Source of the DNA: Marixanthomonas sp963974425
GTDB taxonomy: Bacteria; Bacteroidota; Bacteroidia; Flavobacteriales; Flavobacteriaceae
Assembly: GCF_963974425.1 (NCBI RefSeq)
Contig: NZ_CAXBCK010000014.1
Coordinates: forward strand, 13,258 to 77,257
DNA length: 64,000 nt
Direction of reading: 5' to 3'
A model generated the notes under the pieces. It made no database searches. It had not been told where the DNA came from and saw only the letters and a list, made by a program, of their open reading frames with translations. Shown here one piece after another: positions 1 through 8,884 of this stretch. The position numbers were made by a program, and so were the translations under genes. Each line of letters opens with the position of its first letter. Within the stretch, counting starts at the first letter, position 1.

Positions 1-907
1 TATCACCTAAGGCTGAGGATTGAAAATGAATATCCATCTCGTGTGCTCCTTTCAATAATTCTTCAAAATTATCATAGCCCACTGCGCAGCAAATAGAGAG
101 ACCAACTGCACTCCAAAGAGAGAAACGACCGCCAACCCAATCCCACATTGGGAATATGTTTGTTGAAGCAATCCCAAAATCAAGAACCGCTTCTTTATTA
201 GTAGAAACCGCTACAAAGTGATGTTCAATATCTTTTTCTGAATGTTTTACTAAAAACCAATTACGAATCGTATTCGCGTTGGTTAAGGTTTCAAGCGTCG
301 TGAAACTTTTTGAAACCACTATAAACAAAGTTGTTGCTGGATTTAAACTTTTTATGGTTTCCTTCACGTGATCACCATCTACATTTGAAACAAAATGAAC
401 GTTTAAATGATTTTTATAAAAATGTAGTGCTTCGGTTACCATTTTTGGTCCTAAATCACTCCCGCCTACGCCAATATTTACAACATCGGTAATAGGTTTC
501 CCAGTACAACCTTTCCAATTTCCTGAAATAATTTTTTCTGAAAAAACCTTCATTTTCTGAAGGGTTTCTTTCACTTCTGGTTTCATTTCAGTAAAATCAC
601 GCAATGCAGTATGTAGAACCGCTCTGCCTTCCGTTTCGTTTATTTTTGCACCTTTAAACTGAGCTGATATAGCTTCTTCTAACTTAACTTCTTTTGCTAA
701 GTCTATTAATAATGATTTTGTGGTATCTGTAATTCGGTTTTTGGAATAGTCAATATAAAAATCATTCCACTCGATGGAGAACTTTTTAGAACGAGATGCG
801 TCCTTTGCAAACAAATCTTGCATATTTACATCTTTCATTTCTGAAAAATGTGCTTCTAAGGCATTCCAAGCTTTCGTTTGTGTGGGGTTTATTTTGGGTA
901 AACTCAT
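1..907 (-). CDS. pgi: Glucose-6-phosphate isomerase, C-terminal part missing at window edge
   Basis: Interconverts glucose 6-phosphate and fructose 6-phosphate in the cytoplasm. The gene starts at an ATG at 907 and reads leftward without a stop to base 1, so only about the first 302 residues are present. The N-terminus reads MSLPKINPTQTKAWNALEAH, typical of flavobacterial Pgi, and further on come the family's sugar-isomerase (SIS) segments, including a VNIGVGGSDLGPKM-like stretch read near 450-480. It lies 2 bases after the stop of the BadF-type kinase and is the last visible gene of a pfkA-gapA-kinase-pgi run. The family assignment is firm; the C-terminus cannot be seen. Confidence 0.93.
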   Translation of the reverse strand, partial: MSLPKINPTQTKAWNALEAHFSEMKDVNMQDLFAKDASRSKKFSIEWNDFYIDYSKNRITDTTKSLLIDLAKEVKLEEAISAQFKGAKINETEGRAVLHTALRDFTEMKPEVKETLQKMKVFSEKIISGNWKGCTGKPITDVVNIGVGGSDLGPKMVTEALHFYKNHLNVHFVSNVDGDHVKETIKSLNPATTLFIVVSKSFTTLETLTNANTIRNWFLVKHSEKDIEHHFVAVSTNKEAVLDFGIASTNIFPMWDWVGGRFSLWSAVGLSICCAVGYDNFEELLKGAHEMDIHFQSSALGD

Positions 908-909
908 TC

Positions 910-1761
910 TTATAATTCCTTAGTTTTATAATAAGTAATCAGCCCATCAATGGGTCTTTTAATAAAATTTCCAGGTTTCAAATTATACTCTTTTAAGCAT
1001 TGACTAACTACTTCTATTGAAAAATGAGCAATAGATCCCACAAAATGAATGGGAACTTGTTTTGCCTCTTTATAAATAAGCACCTGATTTTCAACAAACA
1101 GCGCTATTCCTGTTTTTATTAATTGATTGAAATAATTTTCATCTTGCTTACAAAGAAAGAGAAATTCGGCAAAAGAAGCTAAATATGCGTTGGGATTTGC
1201 TTTTTTATATAAGTTTACTTTAATAGTATCAGGGTCAAGATCGAATGTACTTTCAAATTCTGAAGCAACTTTAGTCGGCATTTTTTTATAGAAGTAATCC
1301 CGTAATAATTGTTTGCCGTAATAATTTCCACTAGCATCATCCATTACCGAATAACCCAATGATGGAGCACCTGAATGAATTTTAGTACCATCAAAATAAC
1401 AGGAGTTAGAGCCTGTACCTAAAATACAAATAATACCAGGTTTTGTAGTTGTTGCATAGACCGCAGCAGCTATATCTTCGTGTACAGTGACCTTTGCTAA
1501 AGAAAACAAATTACTTAAAGCTTCTTGCAATAGTAATCTTGGTGTTTTTGTACCACAACCAGCACCGTAAAAATCAACTCTTTCAGTTGTACTGAAAATA
1601 GCATTTAAAGCTTCATTACTTTGAATACGGTCTTTAATTTCAGATTGAGATACAACTGTAGGATTTAAACCTAACGTACGGGTTTTTTGAATGACATCGC
1701 CAGACTTATTTAAAAGAATCCAATCGCATTTTGTTGAACCGCCATCAGCTATTAAAATCAT
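910..1761 (-). CDS. BadF/BadG/BcrA/BcrD-type ATPase, probable N-acetylglucosamine (amino sugar) kinase
   Basis: A 283-residue cytoplasmic kinase of the ASKHA fold. The phosphate-1 motif is at residues 6-14 (DGGSTKCDW), a second phosphate loop is at 115-120 (GTGSNS), and an acidic HED is at 94-97. Flavobacterial proteins of this length are usually annotated as N-acetylglucosamine kinases; substrate specificity cannot be read from the sequence. Its stop is 2 bases from the pgi start, and its own start is 2 bases after the gapA stop, so it is almost certainly cotranscribed with upper glycolysis. That fits phosphorylation of an incoming sugar or recycled amino sugar. Confidence 0.75.
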   Translation of the reverse strand: MILIADGGSTKCDWILLNKSGDVIQKTRTLGLNPTVVSQSEIKDRIQSNEALNAIFSTTERVDFYGAGCGTKTPRLLLQEALSNLFSLAKVTVHEDIAAAVYATTTKPGIICILGTGSNSCYFDGTKIHSGAPSLGYSVMDDASGNYYGKQLLRDYFYKKMPTKVASEFESTFDLDPDTIKVNLYKKANPNAYLASFAEFLFLCKQDENYFNQLIKTGIALFVENQVLIYKEAKQVPIHFVGSIAHFSIEVVSQCLKEYNLKPGNFIKRPIDGLITYYKTKEL

Positions 1762-1763
1762 AC

Positions 1764-2759
1764 TTATACTGTTGCAACGTGAGCGGTAAGTTCAATTAAC
1801 TTTGCCGAATACGCATATTCATTATCATACCAAGCCACTAACTTAAAGAAATTATCATTAAGCGCAATCCCAGCTTCGGCATCAAAAATGGAAGTTCTTG
1901 GATCGCTTACAAAATCTTGTGATACTACTGCTTTTTCAGTATAGCCAATTATTCCTTTATAATCGGTTTCTGAAGCTTCTTTAAAGAGTGCTTTTACTTC
2001 ATCGTACGTTGCACTTTTTTTAGTTCTTACCGTTAAATCTACTACCGAAACATCTGCTGTAGGAACACGGAAAGCCATTCCTGTTAGTTTTCCTTCTAAA
2101 TCTGGGATAACTTTGGTTACTGCCACTGCAGCTCCGGTTGTAGTTGGTATAATGTTACGTAAGGCACTTCTGCCTACACGATAGTTCTTTTTTGAAGGTT
2201 GATCAACCGTAGATTGTGTAGCTGTTGTTGAATGTACAGTTGTCATTAAACCTTCCACAATACCTAACTTATCATTGATTAATTTTGCCATCGGTGCCAA
2301 ACAATTTGTTGTACATGAAGCATTTGAAACTATGGTATCTTCAGGTTTAATATCTGTATGATTCACCCCCATTACAAACATAGGGACTGATTTTGAAGGC
2401 GCTGAAACTACTACTTTTTTTGCTCCAGCTTTTAAATGAGCTTCAGCCTTATCTTTTTCTTTAAAGACACCAGTACAATCAATTACTATTTCAGCATTAA
2501 CTTCATTCCATTTTAGGTTTTCAGGATTTTTTTCAGCAGTAACCCGTATTTTCTTTCTGTTGATAACCAAGTTGTTATTTTCTACGGAAATAGTTCCAGG
2601 AAATCTTCCATGAACAGAATCAAACTCTAACAAATAAGCTAAGTGGTCAATATCAACCAAGTCATTTACTGCTACTATTTCTATATCATCACGTTGTGAA
2701 GCGATACGAAAAGCAATTCTTCCTATTCGTCCAAAACCATTTATTGCAATTTTTGTCAT
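1764..2759 (-). CDS. gapA: Glyceraldehyde-3-phosphate dehydrogenase, NAD type
   Basis: A 331-residue glycolytic enzyme oxidising glyceraldehyde 3-phosphate to 1,3-bisphosphoglycerate. The Rossmann motif INGFGRIGR is at residues 6-14, an Asp at 33 favours NAD, the catalytic Cys149 lies in SNASCTTNC and the base His176 in TVHSTTATQ. Length and motifs are complete. It sits 49 bases downstream of pfkA and 2 bases upstream of the BadF-type kinase, in a glycolytic operon. Confidence 0.96.
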   Translation of the reverse strand: MTKIAINGFGRIGRIAFRIASQRDDIEIVAVNDLVDIDHLAYLLEFDSVHGRFPGTISVENNNLVINRKKIRVTAEKNPENLKWNEVNAEIVIDCTGVFKEKDKAEAHLKAGAKKVVVSAPSKSVPMFVMGVNHTDIKPEDTIVSNASCTTNCLAPMAKLINDKLGIVEGLMTTVHSTTATQSTVDQPSKKNYRVGRSALRNIIPTTTGAAVAVTKVIPDLEGKLTGMAFRVPTADVSVVDLTVRTKKSATYDEVKALFKEASETDYKGIIGYTEKAVVSQDFVSDPRTSIFDAEAGIALNDNFFKLVAWYDNEYAYSAKLIELTAHVATV

Positions 2760-2808
2760 ATTCTTTATTATCTTTTAAAAGGTTCGCTTACTAAATAAGG
2801 TACTAAAA

Positions 2809-3795
2809 TTAAACCGAAGTAATATCAGCCACTCGAACCAATTCTAAATCAAGATCATTACTGCTTTTAATAGCTTCGGAAAAAGGCACGGTGGTAATTT
2901 GGTTATGCGAAATGCCAATCATGATATTGCTTTTACCATCTAATAAAGTATCCACAGCGCTAACTCCTAGCCTACTCGCCAAAACGCGATCATAACAACT
3001 AGGTGCTCCTCCACGTTGAATGTGACCTAATACTGTTACCCGAACTTCATATTCGTTGAGGTTTTTTTCAATATAATCAGCTAGTTTAAGAATATTTTTT
3101 CCAATTTGATCTCCTTCAGAAACCACAATAATACTTGACGTCTTACCTGACTTTTTACTTCGCTTAAGGGATTCTATCAATCGATCATGACCTAGATTTT
3201 CTTCAGGTATTAATATTTCTTCAGCACCAGCTCCTATCCCAGCATTTAAAGCAATATTTCCAGCATTTCTGCCCATAACTTCTACCAAGAAGAGACGATT
3301 GTGTGAATTTGCAGTATCTCTAATTTTATCTATGGCTTCAACTACTGTATTCAAGGCAGTATCGTAACCAATAGTCACATCGGTACCATAAATGTCATTA
3401 TCTATGGTTCCTGGAAGCCCTACAATGGGAAAGTTAAATTCTTCTGTAAAAATAGATGCTCCGGTAAAGGTTCCGTCTCCTCCTATGACTACTAAAGCGT
3501 TAATGTTTTCTTTTTTTAATTGCTCAAAAGCCTTTTTTCTGCCTTCCTTTGTTCTAAACTCTTGAGATCGGGCAGATTTTAAAAAGGTCCCTCCTTTGTT
3601 AATGATGTTTTTTACAGAACGAGGTCCTAACGGTTTAAAATCTCCTTCAATTAAACCTTCGTACCCTCTAAAAACACCTACACAATCTAATTTATGAAAG
3701 GCACAAGCTCTTACTACAGCTCGTATAGCGGCATTCATGCCAGGTGCATCTCCTCCGCTTGTCAATACTGCTATTTTCTTTATTGTTTGGCTCAT
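2809..3795 (-). CDS. pfkA: ATP-dependent 6-phosphofructokinase
   Basis: Phosphorylates fructose 6-phosphate to the 1,6-bisphosphate, the committed step of glycolysis. The start is taken at the ATG at 3795, giving 328 residues beginning MSQTIKKIAVLTSGGDAPGM. An in-frame extension to 3834 is possible but adds 13 residues that do not look like the family. ATP-binding glycines are at 14-15 and in GGDGTF (105-110), and the catalytic Asp132 lies in PGTIDND (128-134). It is first in the glycolytic run. On the minus strand a weak -7-like TAGTTTTA lies near 3803-3810, too close to be convincing as its promoter. Confidence 0.95.
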   Translation of the reverse strand: MSQTIKKIAVLTSGGDAPGMNAAIRAVVRACAFHKLDCVGVFRGYEGLIEGDFKPLGPRSVKNIINKGGTFLKSARSQEFRTKEGRKKAFEQLKKENINALVVIGGDGTFTGASIFTEEFNFPIVGLPGTIDNDIYGTDVTIGYDTALNTVVEAIDKIRDTANSHNRLFLVEVMGRNAGNIALNAGIGAGAEEILIPEENLGHDRLIESLKRSKKSGKTSSIIVVSEGDQIGKNILKLADYIEKNLNEYEVRVTVLGHIQRGGAPSCYDRVLASRLGVSAVDTLLDGKSNIMIGISHNQITTVPFSEAIKSSNDLDLELVRVADITSV

Positions 3796-3871
3796 TTCTG
3801 TAAAACTAAGTGAATAATGCCACTTAAGCAACACCTATTTTCCTTTTAAATAGAAAAAAATTATTTGAAAA

Positions 3872-3889
3872 ATACGTGTATGCACGTAT
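3872..3889. promoter_or_regulatory. Palindrome, possible operator
   Basis: ATACGTG and CACGTAT form a perfect 7-bp inverted repeat around a 4-base centre (3879-3882). It lies in the non-coding region between pfkA and dsbD, about 23 bases upstream of a plus-strand TATATTTG element. This is where a regulator of that promoter, or of the pfkA promoter on the other strand, might bind. No cognate regulator can be named. Confidence 0.35.
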
Positions 3890-3911
3890 GGTTTTACGTA
3901 CAAACAAGTCA

Positions 3912-3919
3912 TATATTTG
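3912..3919 (+). promoter_or_regulatory. Candidate -7 element (TATATTTG) of a non-coding transcript
   Basis: The sequence matches the Bacteroidota TAnnTTTG form exactly. No TTG is present at the usual upstream spacing, so the promoter would be incomplete or activator-dependent. It points toward the hairpin at 4021-4045, with no ORF between them. Confidence 0.3.
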
Positions 3920-3925
3920 ACAGTG

Positions 3926-4053
3926 TATTAGTGAATATGTAACTGCATTATAATTTTTTGTGGGGATAAAAAATTAGAATCGTTACTATATTAAAATTTA
4001 CTAAGTTAGGTTTGTTATTAGCGTCCCGCCGAAAGGTCGGGACGCTTTTCTTT
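3926..4053 (+). ncRNA. Candidate small RNA of about 130 nt
   Basis: This span begins about 7 bases after a plus-strand TATATTTG element and ends in a GC-rich hairpin followed by TTTTCTTT. It has no open reading frame: the only ATG, near 3936, is followed at once by a stop. It lies between two minus-strand genes, so neither would read out through it in this direction. The strand asymmetry of the T tract is the main argument for a plus-strand transcript. No known RNA family is recognised, and expression is inferred only. Confidence 0.3.
4021..4053 (+). terminator. Rho-independent terminator, plus strand
   Basis: GCGTCCCG pairs with CGGGACGC, extended by CC/GG around a GAAA loop with one bulged T. 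The stem ends at 4045 and is followed by TTTTCTTT on the plus strand. On the minus strand the hairpin is followed by TAATAACAAA, a poor U tract, so it serves the dsbD operon less well. Confidence 0.65.
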
Positions 4054-4068
4054 ATAAGAATTTAAAAC

Positions 4069-6069
4069 CTATTTTGAAGTATCTTTCTCAGTGAAATTTT
4101 TAAGTCCTTCTTCTAGCCAATATAAGTATTCATCGGCATCGGGTGTATAACCAACAGGCTTATTTAAAAGATTAAAGTTAGTATCCATTAAAATGTAATA
4201 CGGTTGTGAGTTATTTTTAAAATTAACCGTTTGGAACGTTGCCCACTTATCTCCTATTGTTTTAATCTTTTTAACACCTCCACTTGGTTTTAAAAAATTA
4301 AATTTTTGATCATCTGGCAGTTCTTTTCTATCATCAACATACAGTGAGATTAAAACATAATCTTCATTGATGGTTTCAAAAATATCTTGACGGCTCCATA
4401 CTTGTTCTTCCATTTTTCGACAATTAACGCAAGCCCAGCCTGTAAAATCTATCATAATAGGTTTACCAGCAGCTTTTGCAACAGCCAGCCCTTCCTCTAA
4501 ATCTTTATAGGCTTCAAGTCCTAAGGGAGCATCGGTGTCTTTATCATATACACTATAAAATAGTGGTGGTGGGAAACCACTTAATAATTTAAGGTTGGCA
4601 TAACTTGAATTTGTCAGCCCAGGAATAAGGTAAAGCATAAATGCAAATGTTACCACACCAACTAAAATATTTCCCATTGGTGGTCTTTTCTTTTTAGGTC
4701 CGTCGTGTGGAAAACGAATAATACCAAAGAGGTACAATACCATTCCTAATGCACATATAATCCATATGGCAATAAATATTTCACGTTTTAAAAGCCCCCA
4801 ATGTTCTACCAAATCTGCATTTGAAAGAAATTTGAAAGCCAGACCCAATTCAATAAAACCTAATACCACTTTAACTGTATTAAGCCATCCTCCACTTTTG
4901 GGCAAAGAATTCAGCCAATTTGGAAACAATGCAAAAAGTGCAAATGGCAAGGCCAATGCCAAACCAAAGCCGCCCATACCAAAAGTAAGTTGCATCGCCC
5001 CACCATCACTCGTCAACGAACCTCCTAATAATGAACCTAAAATGGGTCCCGTACAAGAAAATGACACTATAGCCAATGTTAAAGCCATAAAGAAAATACC
5101 AATCCCTCCGCCAATACTAGAAGCTTTGCTATCCATACGTGAACTCCAAGAGTTTGGTAGTGTAATTTCATAAAACCCGAAGAATGAAAAGGCAAATACC
5201 ATGAATATCACAAAAAAGATGATATTCAAAGTGGTATTTGTCGATATATTATTAAGTATTTCGGGATCTAGTGAATCTAGTAAGTGAAAAGGTAAACTAA
5301 GTAATAAATAAATTGCAAAAATGAATACGCCATACAAAATGGCATTGGCCAATCCCTTTTTCTTATTCTTAGCTCCTTTTGTAAAAAAGGAAACTGTTAA
5401 CGGTATCATTGGGAAAACACAAGGTGTAAGCAAAGCAATTAATCCTCCTACAAAACCTAATAAAAAGATGGTTAAAAACCCTTTTTCTGATCCTTCCTCA
5501 TGCTCAGTTCTATATTGATCTTTATTGCCAATATCAATTGTCAATGCAGCGGTTTTTTCTAAGTCATCTGCTGTTACTTCGGCGAGGTCTTTTTTCCCTT
5601 TACCTGAAGCTAAATCTACTTCAAAAGTTTTCGTGTCTGGAGGTAAGCATTTTTCATCATCACAAACTGAATAATAAATCTCAATATTTACTTTTAAGTC
5701 TTCCGGATTAACCACTTTTATAGCCTGAATAAAAGTTGCTTTATCTTCAAAAAAGATAACATCTAGATCAAAAACCGGATCGTGTATAGGACTCACATCT
5801 GGTTCTTGGGTTTCTCCTACTAATGTAAAGGTTTCTGGTGTGTTGTTATAAGCAAACTCTGTAGGTATGGGACCTTCAAACTCTTCACCAAATTGTTTTT
5901 GGCTATACAAATGCCACCCTTCTTCAATTGTGGCTTTCATTAATACATTATATACATCGTCTTTTTCCTGTTGGACTGTCACTTCCCAAGAAACAGGATC
6001 TAAAACTTGTGCAGTAAGTGTATTGGATAAACAAAAAACTGAAATAAAAAGTAAGAGGAATTTTTTCAT
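4069..6069 (-). CDS. dsbD: Thiol:disulfide interchange protein DsbD
   Basis: A 666-residue inner-membrane protein that passes electrons from cytoplasmic thioredoxin to periplasmic substrates. A signal peptide covers about 1-20 (ending LTAQ). The periplasmic N-domain has paired cysteines C136 and C141. The membrane domain starts near 198 and holds C217 (LLTPCVFPMIP) and C339 (FSCTGPILG). The C-terminal thioredoxin-like domain has CVNC at 547-550. All six cysteines of the DsbD relay are present. It follows tilS by 7 bases as the last gene of the satD-DUF3307-tilS-dsbD unit. Confidence 0.92.
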   Translation of the reverse strand: MKKFLLLFISVFCLSNTLTAQVLDPVSWEVTVQQEKDDVYNVLMKATIEEGWHLYSQKQFGEEFEGPIPTEFAYNNTPETFTLVGETQEPDVSPIHDPVFDLDVIFFEDKATFIQAIKVVNPEDLKVNIEIYYSVCDDEKCLPPDTKTFEVDLASGKGKKDLAEVTADDLEKTAALTIDIGNKDQYRTEHEEGSEKGFLTIFLLGFVGGLIALLTPCVFPMIPLTVSFFTKGAKNKKKGLANAILYGVFIFAIYLLLSLPFHLLDSLDPEILNNISTNTTLNIIFFVIFMVFAFSFFGFYEITLPNSWSSRMDSKASSIGGGIGIFFMALTLAIVSFSCTGPILGSLLGGSLTSDGGAMQLTFGMGGFGLALALPFALFALFPNWLNSLPKSGGWLNTVKVVLGFIELGLAFKFLSNADLVEHWGLLKREIFIAIWIICALGMVLYLFGIIRFPHDGPKKKRPPMGNILVGVVTFAFMLYLIPGLTNSSYANLKLLSGFPPPLFYSVYDKDTDAPLGLEAYKDLEEGLAVAKAAGKPIMIDFTGWACVNCRKMEEQVWSRQDIFETINEDYVLISLYVDDRKELPDDQKFNFLKPSGGVKKIKTIGDKWATFQTVNFKNNSQPYYILMDTNFNLLNKPVGYTPDADEYLYWLEEGLKNFTEKDTSK

Positions 6070-6076
6070 TGTAGAA

Positions 6077-7387
6077 TTAATTTTTAACCGTGATTTTCAA
6101 TATGTCTGTTGTTTTTGAAGTTACTTTAAAACGTTCATCAGCTCTGTGACCAATAATCCAAATAATTTCTGAATCACTACAGAGCACCCAGATTTTTTCT
6201 TTAGCTACCAAAGATAGCTTTTCATCTTTAAAAAACTTACTTAATTTCTTTTTTCCTTTCATCCCGAAAGGCTGAAATGCATCGCCTTTACGCCACTTTC
6301 TGAGTTTTAAAGGATAATGTAATTTATCTTTATCGACGTAAATCACACTGTTGTCAATATACCCTATTTTATCGATAGGAATAAATTCAATTTGTAATGG
6401 AATTTCAATTTTTTTTATATTTTTTTTTATTAATATTTCATCTATTTGTTCTTCTGAAGTGATTTTTGTTAGCAATAACACATTTCTATCTTTTAATAAC
6501 CTATGTGTAGTTGAAAAAACTTGCTTTCCACTTTGAGCTTTTAACAATTCTGGAACAACTTCCCAATCTGTAAAGCCAAAAGGGTGTAATAGTTGGTACA
6601 AAACCGCTTCGGTATGAGGAAGTTCTTGCAATTTTTCAATATGAAGGGTATAACCATCAAAATTTTCGGTAACGGCTAGATTATAGACCAACGCCATATA
6701 ATCTTCAACTAAATCTTGGCTGTCTTTTAAGTATTTTTGTGTTTTCTGAAAGTTTTGTAACACTCCTTCTGTCGCATTTTTATACTCTGGTAATACATCG
6801 TGTCGCAATTTATTTCGAAGATATTCGGTTGATGCATTACTACTGTCTTCTCGCCAAGTAAGTTTGTTTTCTTTAGCGAAAGCCACAATTTCTGAGCGGG
6901 AAAATAGCAACAAAGGTCTGATTACTGTTTCATTTATTTTGGGTATTCCCGTTAATCCTTGTAAACCACTCCCTCTACTTAGATTAATAAAAAATGTTTC
7001 TAAATCATCATCGGCATGATGACCGGTTGCCAGGTAATCGTACTTAAAGTCTTTTAAAATTTCATAAAACCAATGATAACGTAACTCCCGAGCAGCCATT
7101 TGTGTTGAAAGTTTGTGATCTTTGGCAAATTCTTTGGTATCAAATGTTTCCGTAAAAACTGGGATTGATAATTTATCTGCCCAATCTATCACAAACGTTT
7201 CATCACCATCACTATCTTTTCCACGCAATGAAAAGTTACAATGCGCCAAACCAATGTTAAATCTTGATTTTTTCAGCAAAAAAGAGAGCACAACACTATC
7301 CACTCCCCCGCTGCAAGCTACTAGCAGCTTCTTATCTTTCAAGAATGAAAAATGTGTGTCAATATGTTCCTTAAATATTTGAAGCAT
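6077..7387 (-). CDS. tilS: tRNA(Ile)-lysidine synthase
   Basis: A 436-residue enzyme that converts C34 of the AUA-decoding tRNA-Ile to lysidine, using ATP and lysine. The N-type PP-loop SGGVDS is at residues 26-31, followed by the HCNFSLRG and HHADDDLETFF segments of the family. A C-terminal substrate-binding domain is present (KLRKWRKGDAFQPFGMKGKK). The start codon overlaps the stop of the DUF3307 gene by one base (TAATG), which implies translational coupling. Confidence 0.94.
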   Translation of the reverse strand: MLQIFKEHIDTHFSFLKDKKLLVACSGGVDSVVLSFLLKKSRFNIGLAHCNFSLRGKDSDGDETFVIDWADKLSIPVFTETFDTKEFAKDHKLSTQMAARELRYHWFYEILKDFKYDYLATGHHADDDLETFFINLSRGSGLQGLTGIPKINETVIRPLLLFSRSEIVAFAKENKLTWREDSSNASTEYLRNKLRHDVLPEYKNATEGVLQNFQKTQKYLKDSQDLVEDYMALVYNLAVTENFDGYTLHIEKLQELPHTEAVLYQLLHPFGFTDWEVVPELLKAQSGKQVFSTTHRLLKDRNVLLLTKITSEEQIDEILIKKNIKKIEIPLQIEFIPIDKIGYIDNSVIYVDKDKLHYPLKLRKWRKGDAFQPFGMKGKKKLSKFFKDEKLSLVAKEKIWVLCSDSEIIWIIGHRADERFKVTSKTTDILKITVKN

Positions 7388-8091
7388 TATATCGCATTTG
7401 TAATAATTCCTAAGACCACTGCAATACCAAAGCTGAGCATCGTGCCAATGAGAACATATTCGGTTTTTAAAGTTTCTTCATCTCGATAACGTAAAATGGA
7501 TTTTGCTGCAATAAGGAAGCCAACTGCTTCGTATTGGTCTATCACTATAAAAGTTAAAGTTAATAAACGTTCCAAAACCCCGATTACTTTCCCAGCATTA
7601 GGTAGTTCATTGTCACTAGTCACTTCAATTTGAGTCGCACTGAACACTTCGCGAATAAATATATTGGCCGGTTTTAGACAAATAAGATACCCAATAATTA
7701 AAAATAACTCTTTGTTACCTATTGGAAATTCCCAAAGTGAATTTATCCCTTGGTATTTAGCAAACCCCCAGCTTACAATCATTAATACAATAATATGCAT
7801 GGCTTGATCTATAAAAAAGGCATAACGACCTATTGATTTGCTTCGGTTTATATAAGGTTTGCAACCATCTATAACAAAATGTAGCACAGCTATTATTACA
7901 GCTCCATAAATAAAACTTAACTGAAATGCTAACAGCCATGATAATGCAAAGACAATTAGTATGTGCCACACCAAGAGACCACTTTTAAAACCTAAACGGT
8001 TTTTTTGTTCTGCCATGACTGACCATTGAAAAAAGTAATCGGCTAAAAAATGTGCTAATAGCTGAAGCAATAAAAAGGTTGAAAATTCCAT
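7387..8091 (-). CDS. DUF3307 family membrane protein
   Basis: A 234-residue protein with about six hydrophobic segments. The N-terminal third has the family's LAHFLADYFFQW and WHILIVFALSW patterns with conserved His and Asp; the C-terminal part is a separate membrane region. Function is unknown. In many bacteria DUF3307 genes sit next to a SatD-like gene, as here, where the SatD gene ends 5 bases upstream. The two are probably one functional pair, and tilS overlaps its stop. Confidence 0.8.
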   Translation of the reverse strand: MEFSTFLLLQLLAHFLADYFFQWSVMAEQKNRLGFKSGLLVWHILIVFALSWLLAFQLSFIYGAVIIAVLHFVIDGCKPYINRSKSIGRYAFFIDQAMHIIVLMIVSWGFAKYQGINSLWEFPIGNKELFLIIGYLICLKPANIFIREVFSATQIEVTSDNELPNAGKVIGVLERLLTLTFIVIDQYEAVGFLIAAKSILRYRDEETLKTEYVLIGTMLSFGIAVVLGIITNAI

Positions 8092-8096
8092 GGTAG

Positions 8097-8783
8097 TTAT
8101 TTAGAGAGGGTTTTTGAAAAATCTAGGACAGCCGTTTCAATAGCATTCCAGCCTACACTTGTGGAGTGCCTATTAACAGCTGATTGGCCAATGCCCAATG
8201 TTTTTGCTATTTCGTCTTCTTGTTGGTTTAATAGTTTTAAATATAACACTTCGCTCTGTCTTGCAGTTGCTTTACTTAGCAGGGTATCTAATAATTCAAA
8301 AACAGGTTTAAAGCGGTTGTTGAGACTTGTGTTTTCTGAAACAAAAAACAAGGTGTTTTTAATAACTACCCGTTCTTTATTGTGTGTAGACATCCCACTA
8401 ATTTCACGACCGGACAAGTAAATGGCTTCTCCATCAATAATTCCTTCTTTAGGTTTATATCTACTTAATGATCCATACCCTATTGCTAATCGTAATCCGT
8501 GGGTTTTAAAAAGCCGAACACGGTTTTTGTCTTTTTTATAATTACTCAGTTCAATCGGGATTGATTTCACAAAACTTTTAATTGCCAAAGCCACCCGCAA
8601 ACCATCTTCAGCTTTTGGGACTACACATTCTATGTAATCTCCTTTTATAATTCGACCATATACTTTAAACTCGTCGTCTAGGTTTTTTAATAATTTGACA
8701 AGTTCTTTCTCTACTGTGCTACGGTCTTTATTGTGTAAACTAGTAGATGAGACTATATCTCCAGATAAAACTGAATACATCAT
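8097..8783 (-). CDS. SatD-like protein with C-terminal helix-turn-helix
   Basis: A 228-residue protein. The N-terminal part (SGDIVSSTSL at 7-16, then the GRIIKGDYIE segment) resembles SatD-family proteins and has a cyclase-like look. The C-terminal part from about 165 resembles a sigma-4/LuxR-like helix-turn-helix (ARQSEVLYLKL, then EIAKTLGIGQSAVNRH). The domain pair suggests a regulator that senses something through the N-domain. It heads a unit with DUF3307, tilS and dsbD. Two palindromes and two -7 elements lie just upstream, consistent with autoregulation (inferred). Either Met of MM could be the start. Confidence 0.72.
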   Translation of the reverse strand: MMYSVLSGDIVSSTSLHNKDRSTVEKELVKLLKNLDDEFKVYGRIIKGDYIECVVPKAEDGLRVALAIKSFVKSIPIELSNYKKDKNRVRLFKTHGLRLAIGYGSLSRYKPKEGIIDGEAIYLSGREISGMSTHNKERVVIKNTLFFVSENTSLNNRFKPVFELLDTLLSKATARQSEVLYLKLLNQQEDEIAKTLGIGQSAVNRHSTSVGWNAIETAVLDFSKTLSK

Positions 8784-8799
8784 TATTGTTTCTTTTAAT

Positions 8800-8815
8800 C
8801 AAATATACAAAAATA
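8800..8815 (-). promoter_or_regulatory. Two overlapping-register -7 elements of the satD unit
   Basis: Read on the minus strand, TATTTTTG (8808-8815) and TATATTTG (8800-8807) are adjacent, and both match TAnnTTTG. Either would start transcription about 5-15 bases upstream of the satD ATG at 8783, giving a very short leader. No TTG lies at the normal spacing; that place is occupied by the palindrome at 8830-8846. Confidence 0.55.
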
Positions 8816-8829
8816 TGCGTATTTAAATA

Positions 8830-8846
8830 CATAAAATAAGTTTATG
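8830..8846. promoter_or_regulatory. Operator-like palindrome CATAAA-N5-TTTATG, site 1
   Basis: A 6-bp perfect inverted repeat with a 5-base centre, extended by one base on each side (A at 8829, T at 8847). It lies where the -33 region of the satD promoter would be, so a bound protein would block or replace that contact. A further half-site CACATAAA is at 8857-8864 and pairs with TTTATGTG at 8841-8848. Confidence 0.5.
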
Positions 8847-8884
8847 TGTTAATAAGCACATAAATAGTAAATATGCCGTTTAAA

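Noticed and set aside
4021..4053. Terminator of the dsbD operon on the minus strand
   Set aside because: The hairpin could form, but on that strand it is followed by TAATAACAAA, not a U tract; the plus-strand reading is better. It may still contribute.
4766..5173. 135-residue plus-strand ORF inside dsbD
   Set aside because: It lies fully antisense to a gene with all DsbD motifs, is low in complexity (Pro, Ser, Lys) and matches no family.
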